NCBI GenBank assembly: GCA_019306365.1
Contig: JAFDLS010000005.1
Coordinates: forward strand, 1 to 39,844
Direction of reading: 5' to 3'
Origin: Deltaproteobacteria bacterium
GTDB taxonomy: Bacteria > Desulfobacterota > Desulfarculia > Adiutricales > JAFDHD01
Length of the DNA stretch: 39,844 bases
The notes below the pieces were generated by a model. That model was not told the origin of the DNA, did not search any database, and saw only the letters and a list, made by a program, of their open reading frames with translations. The position numbers were made by a program, and so were the translations under genes. Positions 24,031 through 32,681 of this stretch are shown here, in pieces (position 1 is the stretch's first letter; each line of letters starts with the position of its first letter).

Positions 24031-24469
24031 AGTTTCACTTCGTAAAAAAATTGTGCCAAGCAGTGGCTAAAGCGCTAGGCCTTTCCCAAAATCTAAGTTG
24101 TTAATTTTTATTTACATTTAAACTGTGTGGCATATACAATCCAAGATAAGCTTGAAATTGGGTAAGTTTACCAAAATCATGATTATAAAGCAAATTTAAT
24201 ATCCGATGGAAAACAAAGGCGATTCTCTATTGCCAGCCATGGCTGTTTATTGAAAAATACCAGGCGTCACAGGTTTGAATTTTTCTTCGTTCGCTGGCAG
24301 CAGGACAGCTTTTTAATCAGGTTAGAGCGCCTTTGGCAATAATAACCAACCCCGGGAGAAAAAATAACCCGAACATTCGAGGAATCCGGCAGCTTAGAAC
24401 GAAAAGCGATCTGAGATGAACATTTTTAATGATGATTCTGGATTAGAAGGAATTCAGCCCAAATTTTTC
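24031..24469. other. Intergenic region between the permease and the apr promoter
   Basis: A gap of about 440 bases lying between divergent units. I find no gene or repeat here. The permease promoter should lie at its left end but no convincing -35/-10 pair stands out. Confidence 0.4.
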
Positions 24470-24498
24470 TTGACAGCCAGCAAAGCCTAAGTTAGATT
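24470..24498 (+). promoter_or_regulatory. Promoter of aprBA
   Basis: TTGACA (24470-24475), a 17-base spacer and TAGATT (24493-24498). The -10 is preceded by AAGT. The same TTGACA-N13-AAGTTAG(A/G)TT layout occurs before rpsU at 36198-36226. Confidence 0.6.
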
Positions 24499-24823
24499 GT
24501 CCAAAAATGCACAAGGGGTTTTCTCTTGTAAAGGTGAGGCAAAAGTAATCGGCTTTATCAAAGACCAAAGCGTAGCTTACAACTGCCTTTTTATTTAATA
24601 ACAAATCTGGATTAACTTTCGCTTGAAAGATCCCTCCAGGGCGAATAACTGCATAGGGAATTTTTCGATTCTAAAGGGACAACCCTTGAAAGGATCAACC
24701 TTCGGTTGATGAAAATTAATAATTACTAAGGAGGTGTTTAGGCGGAAAATATAGAATGCTTGAAATGACATTTCGGTATGATTTACGTTCAAATAGGTTG
24801 AATATTAAAACAGGAGGAAATAG
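24499..24823 (+). promoter_or_regulatory. Long aprB leader with hairpins
   Basis: If transcription starts near 24505, the aprB leader is over 300 bases. It contains two small hairpins, AAGGG-ACAA-CCCTT (24674-24687) and ATCAACC-TTC-GGTTGAT (24694-24710). An unused strong ribosome binding site, AAGGAGGTG, follows at 24728-24736. The working aprB site (GGAGG) lies about 8 bases before 24824. Regulatory function is inference. Confidence 0.35.
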
Positions 24824-25273
24824 ATGCCAAGCTTTGTAATTGTTGAGAAGTGCGATGGCTGCAAGGGACAGGATTTAACTGCATGTATGCATATCTGCCC
24901 CAATGATCTGATGGTTCTGGATGCAGAAACAAATCCAGAAAAGCCTTTTGCTTATAACCGCGATCCTTCCATGTGCTGGGAGTGCTATAATTGCGTAAAG
25001 ATATGCCCTCAGCAGGCTGTAGACGTGAGGGGTTACGCTGACTTTGTGCCAATGGGTGCAAGCGTTGTGCCTCTTCGTGGGTCCGAGGATATTATGTGGA
25101 CGGTCAAGTTCCGAAATGGGTCGCTTAAACGATTTAAGTTCCCCATCCGGACTACACCCGAAGGGACAGCCCAACCTCTGGGCGGTTACGATGAAGGCGA
25201 TGGGGATCTGAATAGCGTTAACCTGATGACCGAACCTGCTTCCACGGGCGCGGACATACTTCCCCAGCTGTAG
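24824..25273 (+). CDS. aprB: Adenylylsulfate reductase subunit beta
   Basis: A 149-residue iron-sulfur subunit of dissimilatory APS reductase. The N-terminal ferredoxin-like domain holds two 4Fe-4S clusters: CDGCKGQDLTACMHICP with its inserted loop and CWECYNCVKICPQQAVD. The C-terminal half is the beta-rich tail that wraps around AprA. It passes electrons to the FAD of AprA for reduction of APS to sulfite and AMP in the cytoplasm. A strong GGAGG site precedes the ATG. It is followed 11 bases later by aprA. Length is normal for the family. Confidence 0.98.
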   Translation: MPSFVIVEKCDGCKGQDLTACMHICPNDLMVLDAETNPEKPFAYNRDPSMCWECYNCVKICPQQAVDVRGYADFVPMGASVVPLRGSEDIMWTVKFRNGSLKRFKFPIRTTPEGTAQPLGGYDEGDGDLNSVNLMTEPASTGADILPQL

Positions 25274-25284
25274 GAGGATAGATT

Positions 25285-27189
25285 ATGGATTTTGAAACTG
25301 TAGAAGTAACAACCGATCTTCTTATTGTCGGTGGCGGAATGACGGCGGCCGGTGCGGCTGTAGAATCAGCCTACTGGGCGAAAAAAAATGGACTGAAGGT
25401 AGTCTTGGTCGACAAGGCGGCTTTTGATCGTTCCGGCGCTGTGGCTATGGGTCTCTCGGCCATCAACCAGTACGTCAACTATGGCAAGGGCGTAAATACC
25501 ATCGAGGATTATGTCCATTACGTACGTCAGGACCTGATGGGTATCTGCCGTGAGGACCTGGTATATAATATCGCTCGTCATGTTGATTCCACCGTTCACC
25601 TCTTTGAGAAATGGGGACTGCCCATTTGGACGGACGAGGAAGGCAACTATGTAAATGAGGGTCGCTGGCAGATCATGATCAACGGTGAGTCATACAAGGT
25701 CATCGTGGCTGAAGCGGCCAAAAACGCCATGGCTGAAGCGGGCGGCGAAATTTATGAGCGCGTTTTCATCGCTCATCCGCTGATGAGCGCTGATGGTTCC
25801 CGTATTGCCGGCGCTGTGGGTTTCTCAACCCGTGAGAATAAATTTTACATATTCAAGGCCAAGGCCGTTATCTGTGCCATGGGCGGTGCTGTCCATGTCT
25901 TCAAACCTCGCTCCACAGGTGAAGGTTTGGGCCGTTCCTGGTATGCTCCGTTTAACAGTGGTTCCTCAACCTACTTCACCGTCCAGGCTGGCGCAGAGAT
26001 GACCTGTCAGGAAGTTCGCTTCATTCCAATCAGGTTCAAGGACGCTTATGGTCCGGTCGGCGCGTGGTTCCTGCTGTTCAAATCCAAGGCTATTTCTGCC
26101 GGCGGCGGCGACTACATGGTAAATCGCAGAGATGATCTGGCCGATTGGGAACCCTATGCCAGCACCAAACCTCTGCCAGCCAACCTGCGTAACCATGCCG
26201 GTCTGCTAGACGTAAACGACGGGTTGGGGCCCCTGTATATGGAAACCCATGAGGCCATCGCCAACCTGGCCGAGGAATACAAGGATGACAAGAAGGCTTT
26301 CAAGAAGAAGATGAAAGAGTTGGATTCCGAGGCTTGGGAAGACTTCCTGGATATGACCATCAGCCAGGCTATTCTTTGGGCCGCTCAGAACATCTCGCCT
26401 GATGTTGAACACTCTGAGATCATGGCTTGTGAGCCTTACTTCATCGGCTCCCACTCCGGCGCTTCCGGCGCCTGGGTATCCGGCCCACCGGATCTCAAGG
26501 GCAAGGGCGAGATACCTGATGAATGGTTCTGGGAAGACGTCGGCAACATGACCACGGTCACGGGCCTCTTCGCGGCTGGTGACGCTTCCGGCGCCTCAAG
26601 CCACAAGTTCTCTTCCGGTTCCAACTCCGAGGGCCGCTACGCTGGCAAGCAGGCCGTCAAGTGGATCATGGCCAACAACAGCCTGCCAGAAGTAAATCAG
26701 GCCGATGTGGATGCCGCAACAGAGAAGGTGCTCAAGCCATTGAAAGTGTTTGAAGAGCATTGTGGTTTAACCACCGATCCGGATATTAACCCCAATTACA
26801 TCAAACCCCAACAGTTCATGTTCCGTCTGCAGAAGATCATGGACGAGTATGCTGGCGGTGTTTCCTCAGCGTTCAAGACCAGTAAAGATCTGCTCGAACG
26901 CGGTTTGGAGCTCATGGTTTTCTTGCATGAGGACTCCAAAAAACTGGGCGCCAACTCACTGTATGAGTTGGAACGCTGCTGGGAAAACATGCACCGCATG
27001 TGGCAGGCTGAAGCTCACCTGCGGACCCTGCTGTTCCGTGAGGAGACCAGATGGCCGGGTTACTACTTCCGGACAGACATGCCAAAGATGGACCAGGAAA
27101 ATTGGCTGGCTTTCGCTAACTGTGTTTATGATCCCAAGAATGACTCCTGGGAAATGAAGAAAGTTCCGGTCAAGCAACTGATCGACTAA
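25285..27189 (+). CDS. aprA: Adenylylsulfate reductase subunit alpha
   Basis: A 634-residue flavoprotein subunit of dissimilatory APS reductase, related to succinate dehydrogenase flavoproteins. The N-terminal FAD-binding motif is LLIVGGGMTAAGAA. Typical AprA segments follow: VDKAAFDRSGAVAMGLSAIN, GEGLGRSWYAPFNSGSSTYF, EMTCQEVRFIPIRFKDAYGP and GLFAAGDASGASSHKFSSGS. It catalyses APS + 2 electrons to sulfite + AMP. Length is close to the usual value of about 640-660. TAGGAGG precedes the start. A strong terminator follows the stop, so aprBA is a two-gene operon here, and sat is not in the window. Confidence 0.98.
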   Translation: MDFETVEVTTDLLIVGGGMTAAGAAVESAYWAKKNGLKVVLVDKAAFDRSGAVAMGLSAINQYVNYGKGVNTIEDYVHYVRQDLMGICREDLVYNIARHVDSTVHLFEKWGLPIWTDEEGNYVNEGRWQIMINGESYKVIVAEAAKNAMAEAGGEIYERVFIAHPLMSADGSRIAGAVGFSTRENKFYIFKAKAVICAMGGAVHVFKPRSTGEGLGRSWYAPFNSGSSTYFTVQAGAEMTCQEVRFIPIRFKDAYGPVGAWFLLFKSKAISAGGGDYMVNRRDDLADWEPYASTKPLPANLRNHAGLLDVNDGLGPLYMETHEAIANLAEEYKDDKKAFKKKMKELDSEAWEDFLDMTISQAILWAAQNISPDVEHSEIMACEPYFIGSHSGASGAWVSGPPDLKGKGEIPDEWFWEDVGNMTTVTGLFAAGDASGASSHKFSSGSNSEGRYAGKQAVKWIMANNSLPEVNQADVDAATEKVLKPLKVFEEHCGLTTDPDINPNYIKPQQFMFRLQKIMDEYAGGVSSAFKTSKDLLERGLELMVFLHEDSKKLGANSLYELERCWENMHRMWQAEAHLRTLLFREETRWPGYYFRTDMPKMDQENWLAFANCVYDPKNDSWEMKKVPVKQLID

Positions 27190-27216
27190 GGTTTATCTTT
27201 ATAAACTATAAAACCC

Positions 27217-27250
27217 AAACCGGGCTCGCCGTTGGCGAGCCCGGTTTTTA
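27217..27250 (+). terminator. Intrinsic terminator of aprBA
   Basis: A 13-bp perfect stem (AACCGGGCTCGCC at 27218-27230 and its complement at 27234-27246) with a 3-base loop, followed by a T run. Confidence 0.9.
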
Positions 27251-27257
27251 ATTGAAC

Positions 27258-27430
27258 GAGACCTCTGCGAAACCAGTAATTTTGTTGAAATCGCGAAAGG
27301 CGAAAATTTAACCCGCAGGAATATTGCCAATATTTCAAGGACTTAAATTTGAACCTGACATATGCCGCTGCAGCGTCAGCAAAGCGATGCTCATGAGTTC
27401 GGCTAAAGGACGAAGTTTTGCAGAAGTCTC
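27258..27430. repeat. MITE-like repeat, copy 3 (inverted orientation)
   Basis: A 173-bp element with 16-bp terminal inverted repeats, each one base off the consensus GAGACCTCTGCAAAAC. It runs in the opposite orientation to copies 2 and 4 and has one internal 32-bp module. No target duplication is evident. It lies between the convergent aprBA and qmoABC operons. Confidence 0.85.
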
Positions 27431-27551
27431 AAATTTGCCTCAAATTTGTCTTGCAATGCGATTGAATATGACAGCTATGAAAAATACCCTTATTTATTTT
27501 TTCGTTTAATTTGAATGCCGGTCATTGGGCGGGACCGGAGAAAGCAATAAA

Positions 27552-27585
27552 AAAAACCCGCAAAGACAATCCTTTGCGGGTTTTT
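27552..27585 (-). terminator. Intrinsic terminator of qmoABC (bidirectional)
   Basis: The stem AAAAACCCGCAAAG (27552-27565) pairs with CTTTGCGGGTTTTT (27572-27585) around a 6-base loop. It gives T runs on both strands. It lies about 55 bases past the qmoC stop. Confidence 0.88.
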
Positions 27586-27638
27586 AATCAGGATGTATTT
27601 TTAATCTATAAAAATAACCAACGCAACTCGGTCATCGT

Positions 27639-28799
27639 CTAAGACGCGATGGCCTGCTGTTCTCGCGCGTACCTCTCCTTGACTTTTGTCAGGTAAAGGA
27701 CAACCGGACGGTATGCCAGGTGGGCCCATTTAGCAAAAGGCACTTCCAGAACCAGCATGGGCACGGCCACCCCCAGATGAATCGCATAAAGCACGTAGGT
27801 CGTCAGGGGCCAATCCAGAAGTCTTGTAAAATGTATAAAAATACCGGTCAACGTTGTGAGCTGCAAGAGAATCAAGAACATCCAGTCAGTTCCATGAGAA
27901 TTCTTATAGGGAGCCTTGGATTTCTTGATTCGTCCGATAATGGCGTAAGTTGTGCCATAAAGGATGGCGGCAGTCGCGTAGTACCCCAACAGACGCATGG
28001 GATGCCAGATCGGATAAATCACGTCTCGCTGGAACCGGATTTTTTCCCATGAAAGGCCGATGATGTCAAGGCCTCCTGCCAGGAAGACAACAACCATAAG
28101 AAAAACCGTACTGTAACCGGTCATAATCAGGAGATGTACAATCCACTGCATCCTGTCAGTACATTCACTGAACTGTTTTTGAGTAAAGAGATGGATAACC
28201 AACTCCTTGGCTTCAGCGATATAGTGTTTAATAGGAATTTTTGATTTTAAATCCCCCAGTACAAAAAGAAAACAGCGGGCGGTGTTGCTCAAGAGCAGTA
28301 TCGCGAGAACGCCTCCCATGATCAGATCCGCGATTTCCATCGACTCAACGGGCCAGACTGAGTTGATATAGGCGTGCTCCATATTGGGGCTGTCGGCATG
28401 GAAAATCCATAAGCCTAAAGCGACAAGAAGGCCCAGGACAACCACAGCGATAATCTCAAATTTCTCAGATGTGTAAAATTTACGGGAGAAACCTGTCCAG
28501 TCATAAAGTGAAGTCAGGTAGCGCCGCATGACCATCATTGTCTCTCCAGGATCAGCGCCCCTGGGGCATGTATCGGAACAGTCACCGCAATAGTAACAGA
28601 GCCAAGGCTCAGGACTCTGTAAAATCTTGTCCTTGAGACCCATTTGCGCGTACTTTACCAGTTTTCTCGGAAAAGGATTTTCCGGCGTGGAAAGCGGGCA
28701 GACCGCCGTACAATTTCCACAGTGAAAGCATTTATTGGCATCTGTCAAACCAAATTCTTTAAGATCCTTCATCAAATTAGGATCAACTTTAACACTCAT
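27639..28799 (-). CDS. qmoC: Quinone-interacting membrane-bound oxidoreductase subunit QmoC
   Basis: A 386-residue fusion of an HdrC-like ferredoxin domain and an HdrE/NarI-like cytochrome b domain. Residues 20-90 carry two 4Fe-4S motifs (CFHCGNCTAVCPLSTPENPF and CYYCGDCSDTCPRGADPG). From about residue 110 there are six hydrophobic segments, with histidines suited to haem b ligation (IVHLLIMTGYS, FIHFTRLLDW and AIHLGVAVPML). It takes electrons from menaquinol and passes them through QmoAB to AprBA. It is last in qmoABC, separated from qmoB by 109 bases. GGAGG precedes the ATG. Confidence 0.96.
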   Translation of the reverse strand: MSVKVDPNLMKDLKEFGLTDANKCFHCGNCTAVCPLSTPENPFPRKLVKYAQMGLKDKILQSPEPWLCYYCGDCSDTCPRGADPGETMMVMRRYLTSLYDWTGFSRKFYTSEKFEIIAVVVLGLLVALGLWIFHADSPNMEHAYINSVWPVESMEIADLIMGGVLAILLLSNTARCFLFVLGDLKSKIPIKHYIAEAKELVIHLFTQKQFSECTDRMQWIVHLLIMTGYSTVFLMVVVFLAGGLDIIGLSWEKIRFQRDVIYPIWHPMRLLGYYATAAILYGTTYAIIGRIKKSKAPYKNSHGTDWMFLILLQLTTLTGIFIHFTRLLDWPLTTYVLYAIHLGVAVPMLVLEVPFAKWAHLAYRPVVLYLTKVKERYAREQQAIAS

Positions 28800-28908
28800 C
28801 CTCCTACCTCCAGAGAGAGTTTATAATTTTCCTCTGTTATGGCTAATATGTTCACCACGAAAGTTAAAACCTCCGCATTCTTCAAAGTTCACGATTGGCG
28901 GCCTTGTC

Positions 28909-31143
28909 TTACCATCCCTTGTATGGGTTGGGGCCAACTTCTTCTATTGTTTCCATGAATTCTTCCACAATCTCCGGAATTCGCTCCCAATCGATTATGG
29001 CGATCTCCTCGACTCGCACACGCTCGGATTCGAGCACCAGACGGTCAAGGGTTTCAGCGATCTTGGCCAATCTGTACTGTGCCAGTTCACTGCCGGTGAT
29101 GAAGTGACACTGGTAGTCATCACCGGGACGGCAGCCGAAAAGAATGATGCCGTCGATTCCCTTGGATAAAGCGTCTGCGATCCAAACCAAGTTAATCGAG
29201 CCCAGACACCTGAGAGGGATGACTCGAATATATGGAGAGAGTTCCATTCTTTTGAGGCCGGTCATATCCAGGGCCGGGTAGGCGTCGTTTTCACACACCA
29301 GCATTAAGACGCGCGGTTTTTCCTCATCCTCTTCCGGAACCTCGATGGCTTTAATCATGGAACCGATCATATCCACGGAGTAGTTCTTGAAGGAGATGAT
29401 CCGCTCGGGGCAGGAACCCATGCATATACCGCAGCGCCGGCAGCGAGTCGGGTTAGGCAGCGGGTTAGCTTTCTCGTCCTCATTGTAAGCGCCGAAGGGA
29501 CACTCCATGGTGCATCGTTTACACTGGGTGCACCGCTGCATAAAGAGTTCTGGAAAGGAAAGGTCCCCGACACGAGGATGCACGGCCGCGCCGCGAGAGG
29601 TGAGTTCGACGCACTGAATGGCCTTCATTATCGCCCCTGTGGCATCTTCCATGGCCGTCGCGGTGCTCATGGGACGGCGTACACAGCCGGCGGCATAGAT
29701 TCCGGTTCGTCTTGTTTCATAGGGAAAGCAGATGAAATGTGAATCAGGAAAATCGTTTCGCAAGGCCGGAAGTTCCGGGCCTTGACGATATTCCAGGTTG
29801 AGGATGTCCGACCGTCTGATAATGTCAGCGATAATATCTTCTTCCTCTTCCTCTTTCTTTTTTTCTTCCTCTCCTTCCTCTGTTTCTTCCATTGAGAAAT
29901 CCGGGCCAAACGCCGTAACCGGGACCATACCGGTAGCGAGCACTACCATGTCCAGGTCTTCCAGAACAACCTTTTCTCCTAAAAGTTCATCGTCAGCTTC
30001 AACGGTCAACTGGTTTCCGCTGGCCTTCACTTCAGGATCCTGGCAGCGGATAAACGTTATGCCGTCTTCCTGCGCTTTTCGGTAGAAATCCTCGGCCTGG
30101 CCGGGAGTTCGCAACTCTTTATAGACCACGTATACATTGGCATCCGGGTTTTGAGCCTTTACCTGGCAGGCTTGCCTTAAGGCGGTAAGACAGCAGATGG
30201 ATGAACAGTAAGGCAGGTGATTCGGGTCCCTCTGACCGGCACACTGTAGGAAGGCCGCGTTTTTCACGTCTTGCTTATCGCTGGGGCGCGCGATCTTCTC
30301 TTCTTTAAACATCTCTTCAAACATGGCATTGGTGATCACGTTATCGGAAGCGCCGAAGGCCAGTTTTTCATCGAGTTTGGTGGGATCATAAGGCTTCCAG
30401 CCGGCCGCCAGGACGATGGCCCCTACCTTATGGTCAACAGTGGAACCATTGGCTTTGATAGAGACATCAAACAAACCGGGAGCGCCCGATGTTTTTTCTA
30501 TGTTTGCGCCAGTATAGACCGCGATTTTATCGTGGCCGGTCACGGCTGCGATCAAATTATCTATATCATTGTCTTGAACGTCCTTATAAGGGAATGTCAC
30601 CTTCTGTTTGACGTTGTTCTGAAAACCGCCCAATTGAGCTTCTTTTTCAACCAGGACTACCGAGTAACCAGCTTTCGCGCCTTCCAGGGCCGATGTCATT
30701 CCGCTCAAGCCGCCGCCGACCACAAGGATGTTCTTGGAAACTTCCTGTTCAGGCTGGTAAGGCTCAGGGAGTTCCATTTTTTCGACTTTGGCCAAGCTCA
30801 TCCGAAGATAGTCCTCCGCCATCATCTGGGTGTCTTCGTCATTGGGCTTCTGACACCAAACGACCTGCTCTCTGATATTGACTCGATCCACGATACAGTT
30901 TTCAAAATCAAACGCGTCGTACATCACTCTTGGAGAACAGGCGGCGATGGCCAAGGTGTTGGCTCCCTCGCCGGCGATATCGCTCTTTATAAGTTCCACT
31001 CCCTCCTGACTGCACAGGTTCGGATGGGTTTTACAAATGGGAACGCTGTTTTCGCTGGTTGCCACCTTGCCAAGTTCTTCTATGTCAAGGGCATCTCCAA
31101 TGCCGCATCCCGTACAAATATAAACTGCAACCTTGTGTTCCAT
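28909..31143 (-). CDS. qmoB: Quinone-interacting membrane-bound oxidoreductase subunit QmoB
   Basis: A 744-residue HdrA-like flavoprotein with a C-terminal MvhD-like domain. FAD binding is seen in ILVVGGGLSGMTSALEGAKA. Two 4Fe-4S motifs near 570-610 are CTQCKRCTMECPFGAYNEDE and CRRCGICMGSCPERI. The last 140 residues match the F420-non-reducing hydrogenase delta family. A very acidic stretch of about 25 residues (METEEGEEEKKKEEEEEDII-like, around 415-440) interrupts the flavoprotein part and looks like a surface loop. It stops four bases before the qmoA... order qmoA-qmoB is near-contiguous (qmoA ends at 31148, qmoB starts at 31143). Confidence 0.96.
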   Translation of the reverse strand: MEHKVAVYICTGCGIGDALDIEELGKVATSENSVPICKTHPNLCSQEGVELIKSDIAGEGANTLAIAACSPRVMYDAFDFENCIVDRVNIREQVVWCQKPNDEDTQMMAEDYLRMSLAKVEKMELPEPYQPEQEVSKNILVVGGGLSGMTSALEGAKAGYSVVLVEKEAQLGGFQNNVKQKVTFPYKDVQDNDIDNLIAAVTGHDKIAVYTGANIEKTSGAPGLFDVSIKANGSTVDHKVGAIVLAAGWKPYDPTKLDEKLAFGASDNVITNAMFEEMFKEEKIARPSDKQDVKNAAFLQCAGQRDPNHLPYCSSICCLTALRQACQVKAQNPDANVYVVYKELRTPGQAEDFYRKAQEDGITFIRCQDPEVKASGNQLTVEADDELLGEKVVLEDLDMVVLATGMVPVTAFGPDFSMEETEEGEEEKKKEEEEEDIIADIIRRSDILNLEYRQGPELPALRNDFPDSHFICFPYETRRTGIYAAGCVRRPMSTATAMEDATGAIMKAIQCVELTSRGAAVHPRVGDLSFPELFMQRCTQCKRCTMECPFGAYNEDEKANPLPNPTRCRRCGICMGSCPERIISFKNYSVDMIGSMIKAIEVPEEDEEKPRVLMLVCENDAYPALDMTGLKRMELSPYIRVIPLRCLGSINLVWIADALSKGIDGIILFGCRPGDDYQCHFITGSELAQYRLAKIAETLDRLVLESERVRVEEIAIIDWERIPEIVEEFMETIEEVGPNPYKGW

Positions 31144-31147
31144 CAGG

Positions 31148-32410
31148 CTACCTCCTCGCTATAGATTGAATGGCTTTAAGGGCCGCTGCTGTACCATCCT
31201 GAACCACTTCCGAAACGTTGTTCGGGGTTCTTATACAGCCCGCGGCATATATCCCCGGTGCGGCGTCCAATGAGGCCACGAACCCGTAATCGTCATAGGG
31301 GACCTGAACCGGTATAGGGGTTTCCGCCGTGTTAGGCTGCATTCCTGTTGCCAAGACTGCCATGTCCACCGGGACTTCTCGCAGCTCCTCTGAGGTTGTA
31401 TCCTCAACCTTTAAAATAAGGCCCTTGGTTGATTCATCCTCAGTGATCTTGGCCACTTTCCCTTTGAAAAACTCTATGTTTTCATCCTGCTTGATCTTGT
31501 AATAAAATTCTTCCAGACGGTCGGTAGCGCGGATGTCAATATAGAAGATGTAGATTTTCGCGTCAGGATATTGTTCACGCACATAAGTGGCCTGTTTCAT
31601 AGACGCCAGACAGCAGATGCCCGAACAGTAAGGCAGATGATTTTCGTCTCGAGAACCCGCGCACTGGATGAATCCGATAGTCTCCGGAGCCTTGCCGTCG
31701 GATGGACGAATAATTTTGCCTTCAGTAGGACCGCTTAGAGCCGCCAGCCTGTCCATCATGACGTTGGTAATCACGTTTGGAAACTCGTTAAAGCCATAAG
31801 TGTCCAGTTTGGCAGCGTCGTAAGGATGCCATCCGGTAGCCCAGACAACAGCGCCAACCTTCAAATCCATGGTCTTTGGTTCCATGTCCAGATCGACAGC
31901 GTCATATGGACACGCATCCTTCACCTTTTGCGCCTCATCGCTTTTAACCAGCGCCGGGTCAATGACGTAACGCATCGGGAAGGCCATGGCATGCGGCATA
32001 TAGGCGGCCTTGATTTTGTCCATGCCATAGTTGAACTGGTTTTCAATCTCCATGGTACAGGCCTTGGCGCACTCGCCGCAGCCGGTGCATTTCTCATTGA
32101 CATAGCGTGGGTTCAGACGAATTTTGACGTCGAAATTTCCTTCCTCGCCGGAAATGCTCTCCACTTCGGCCATCGTAAAAAAGCGTATTTTGGGATTTTG
32201 TTTGATACGTCGAAAATTGATTTCCAGGCCGCAATACGGCGGGCACAATTTTGGAAAGTAGTTATGAAGCTGGGCCACCCTGCCTCCAAGATATGGGTTT
32301 TTTTCCACTATATAAGTGTCATAGCCCGCTTCTGCCGCTTCTATGGCAGTAGTGAGCCCGCTCATACCACCGCCGACAACCAAGATACTTTGGGTCTCTG
32401 TGTTTGCCAT
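31148..32410 (-). CDS. qmoA: Quinone-interacting membrane-bound oxidoreductase subunit QmoA
   Basis: A 420-residue HdrA-like flavoprotein. The FAD motif is ILVVGGGMSGLTTAIEAAEA. A ferredoxin-type cysteine group, CTGCGECAKACTMEIENQF, lies near residue 115, and the C-x-x-x-C-C segment CAGSRDENHLPYCSGICCL is typical of this family. The start at 32410 is chosen because AGGAGG is six bases upstream; an ATG two codons earlier abuts that site. It is first in qmoABC, with only four bases before qmoB. The soluble QmoAB pair is thought to contact AprBA directly. Confidence 0.96.
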   Translation of the reverse strand: MANTETQSILVVGGGMSGLTTAIEAAEAGYDTYIVEKNPYLGGRVAQLHNYFPKLCPPYCGLEINFRRIKQNPKIRFFTMAEVESISGEEGNFDVKIRLNPRYVNEKCTGCGECAKACTMEIENQFNYGMDKIKAAYMPHAMAFPMRYVIDPALVKSDEAQKVKDACPYDAVDLDMEPKTMDLKVGAVVWATGWHPYDAAKLDTYGFNEFPNVITNVMMDRLAALSGPTEGKIIRPSDGKAPETIGFIQCAGSRDENHLPYCSGICCLASMKQATYVREQYPDAKIYIFYIDIRATDRLEEFYYKIKQDENIEFFKGKVAKITEDESTKGLILKVEDTTSEELREVPVDMAVLATGMQPNTAETPIPVQVPYDDYGFVASLDAAPGIYAAGCIRTPNNVSEVVQDGTAAALKAIQSIARR

Positions 32411-32591
32411 GCTCATCCTCCTAAGCTAATTGGATATACAACAAACTCCCCCCTTGCTCTGAGTGGAGTTACCACACAATCAATATGTCTGTTAATTTAT
32501 CCAGCCAGAGTTAACGAACTCCATCTGGATCGGGCGGAGCTTCTTCGCAGTAAATACAAATTTAATTATGTTTCCAGCTATATTCACCCTG

Positions 32592-32670
32592 TTAAAGGGG
32601 TTCCTTCCAAATCGAAACCTATACAAGAAGTTATTCTTGAATGCAAATAAAAAATCAGGAACCCCTTAAA
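32592..32670. repeat. Inverted repeat between qmoA and the ETF-QO gene
   Basis: TTAAAGGGGTTCC (32592-32604) is repeated inverted at 32658-32670 with 12 of 13 matches and a 53-base spacer. It lies just after the ETF-QO stop on the minus strand. It may be a termination or RNA stability structure, or the ends of a very small element; no coding content is supported. Confidence 0.45.
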
Positions 32671-32681
32671 TAAGGTTTGGT

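Noticed and set aside
24757-24840. Short leader frame overlapping the aprB start (27 codons from an ATG near 24757)
   Set aside because: The AAGGAGGTG upstream is over 20 bases away, too far for initiation.
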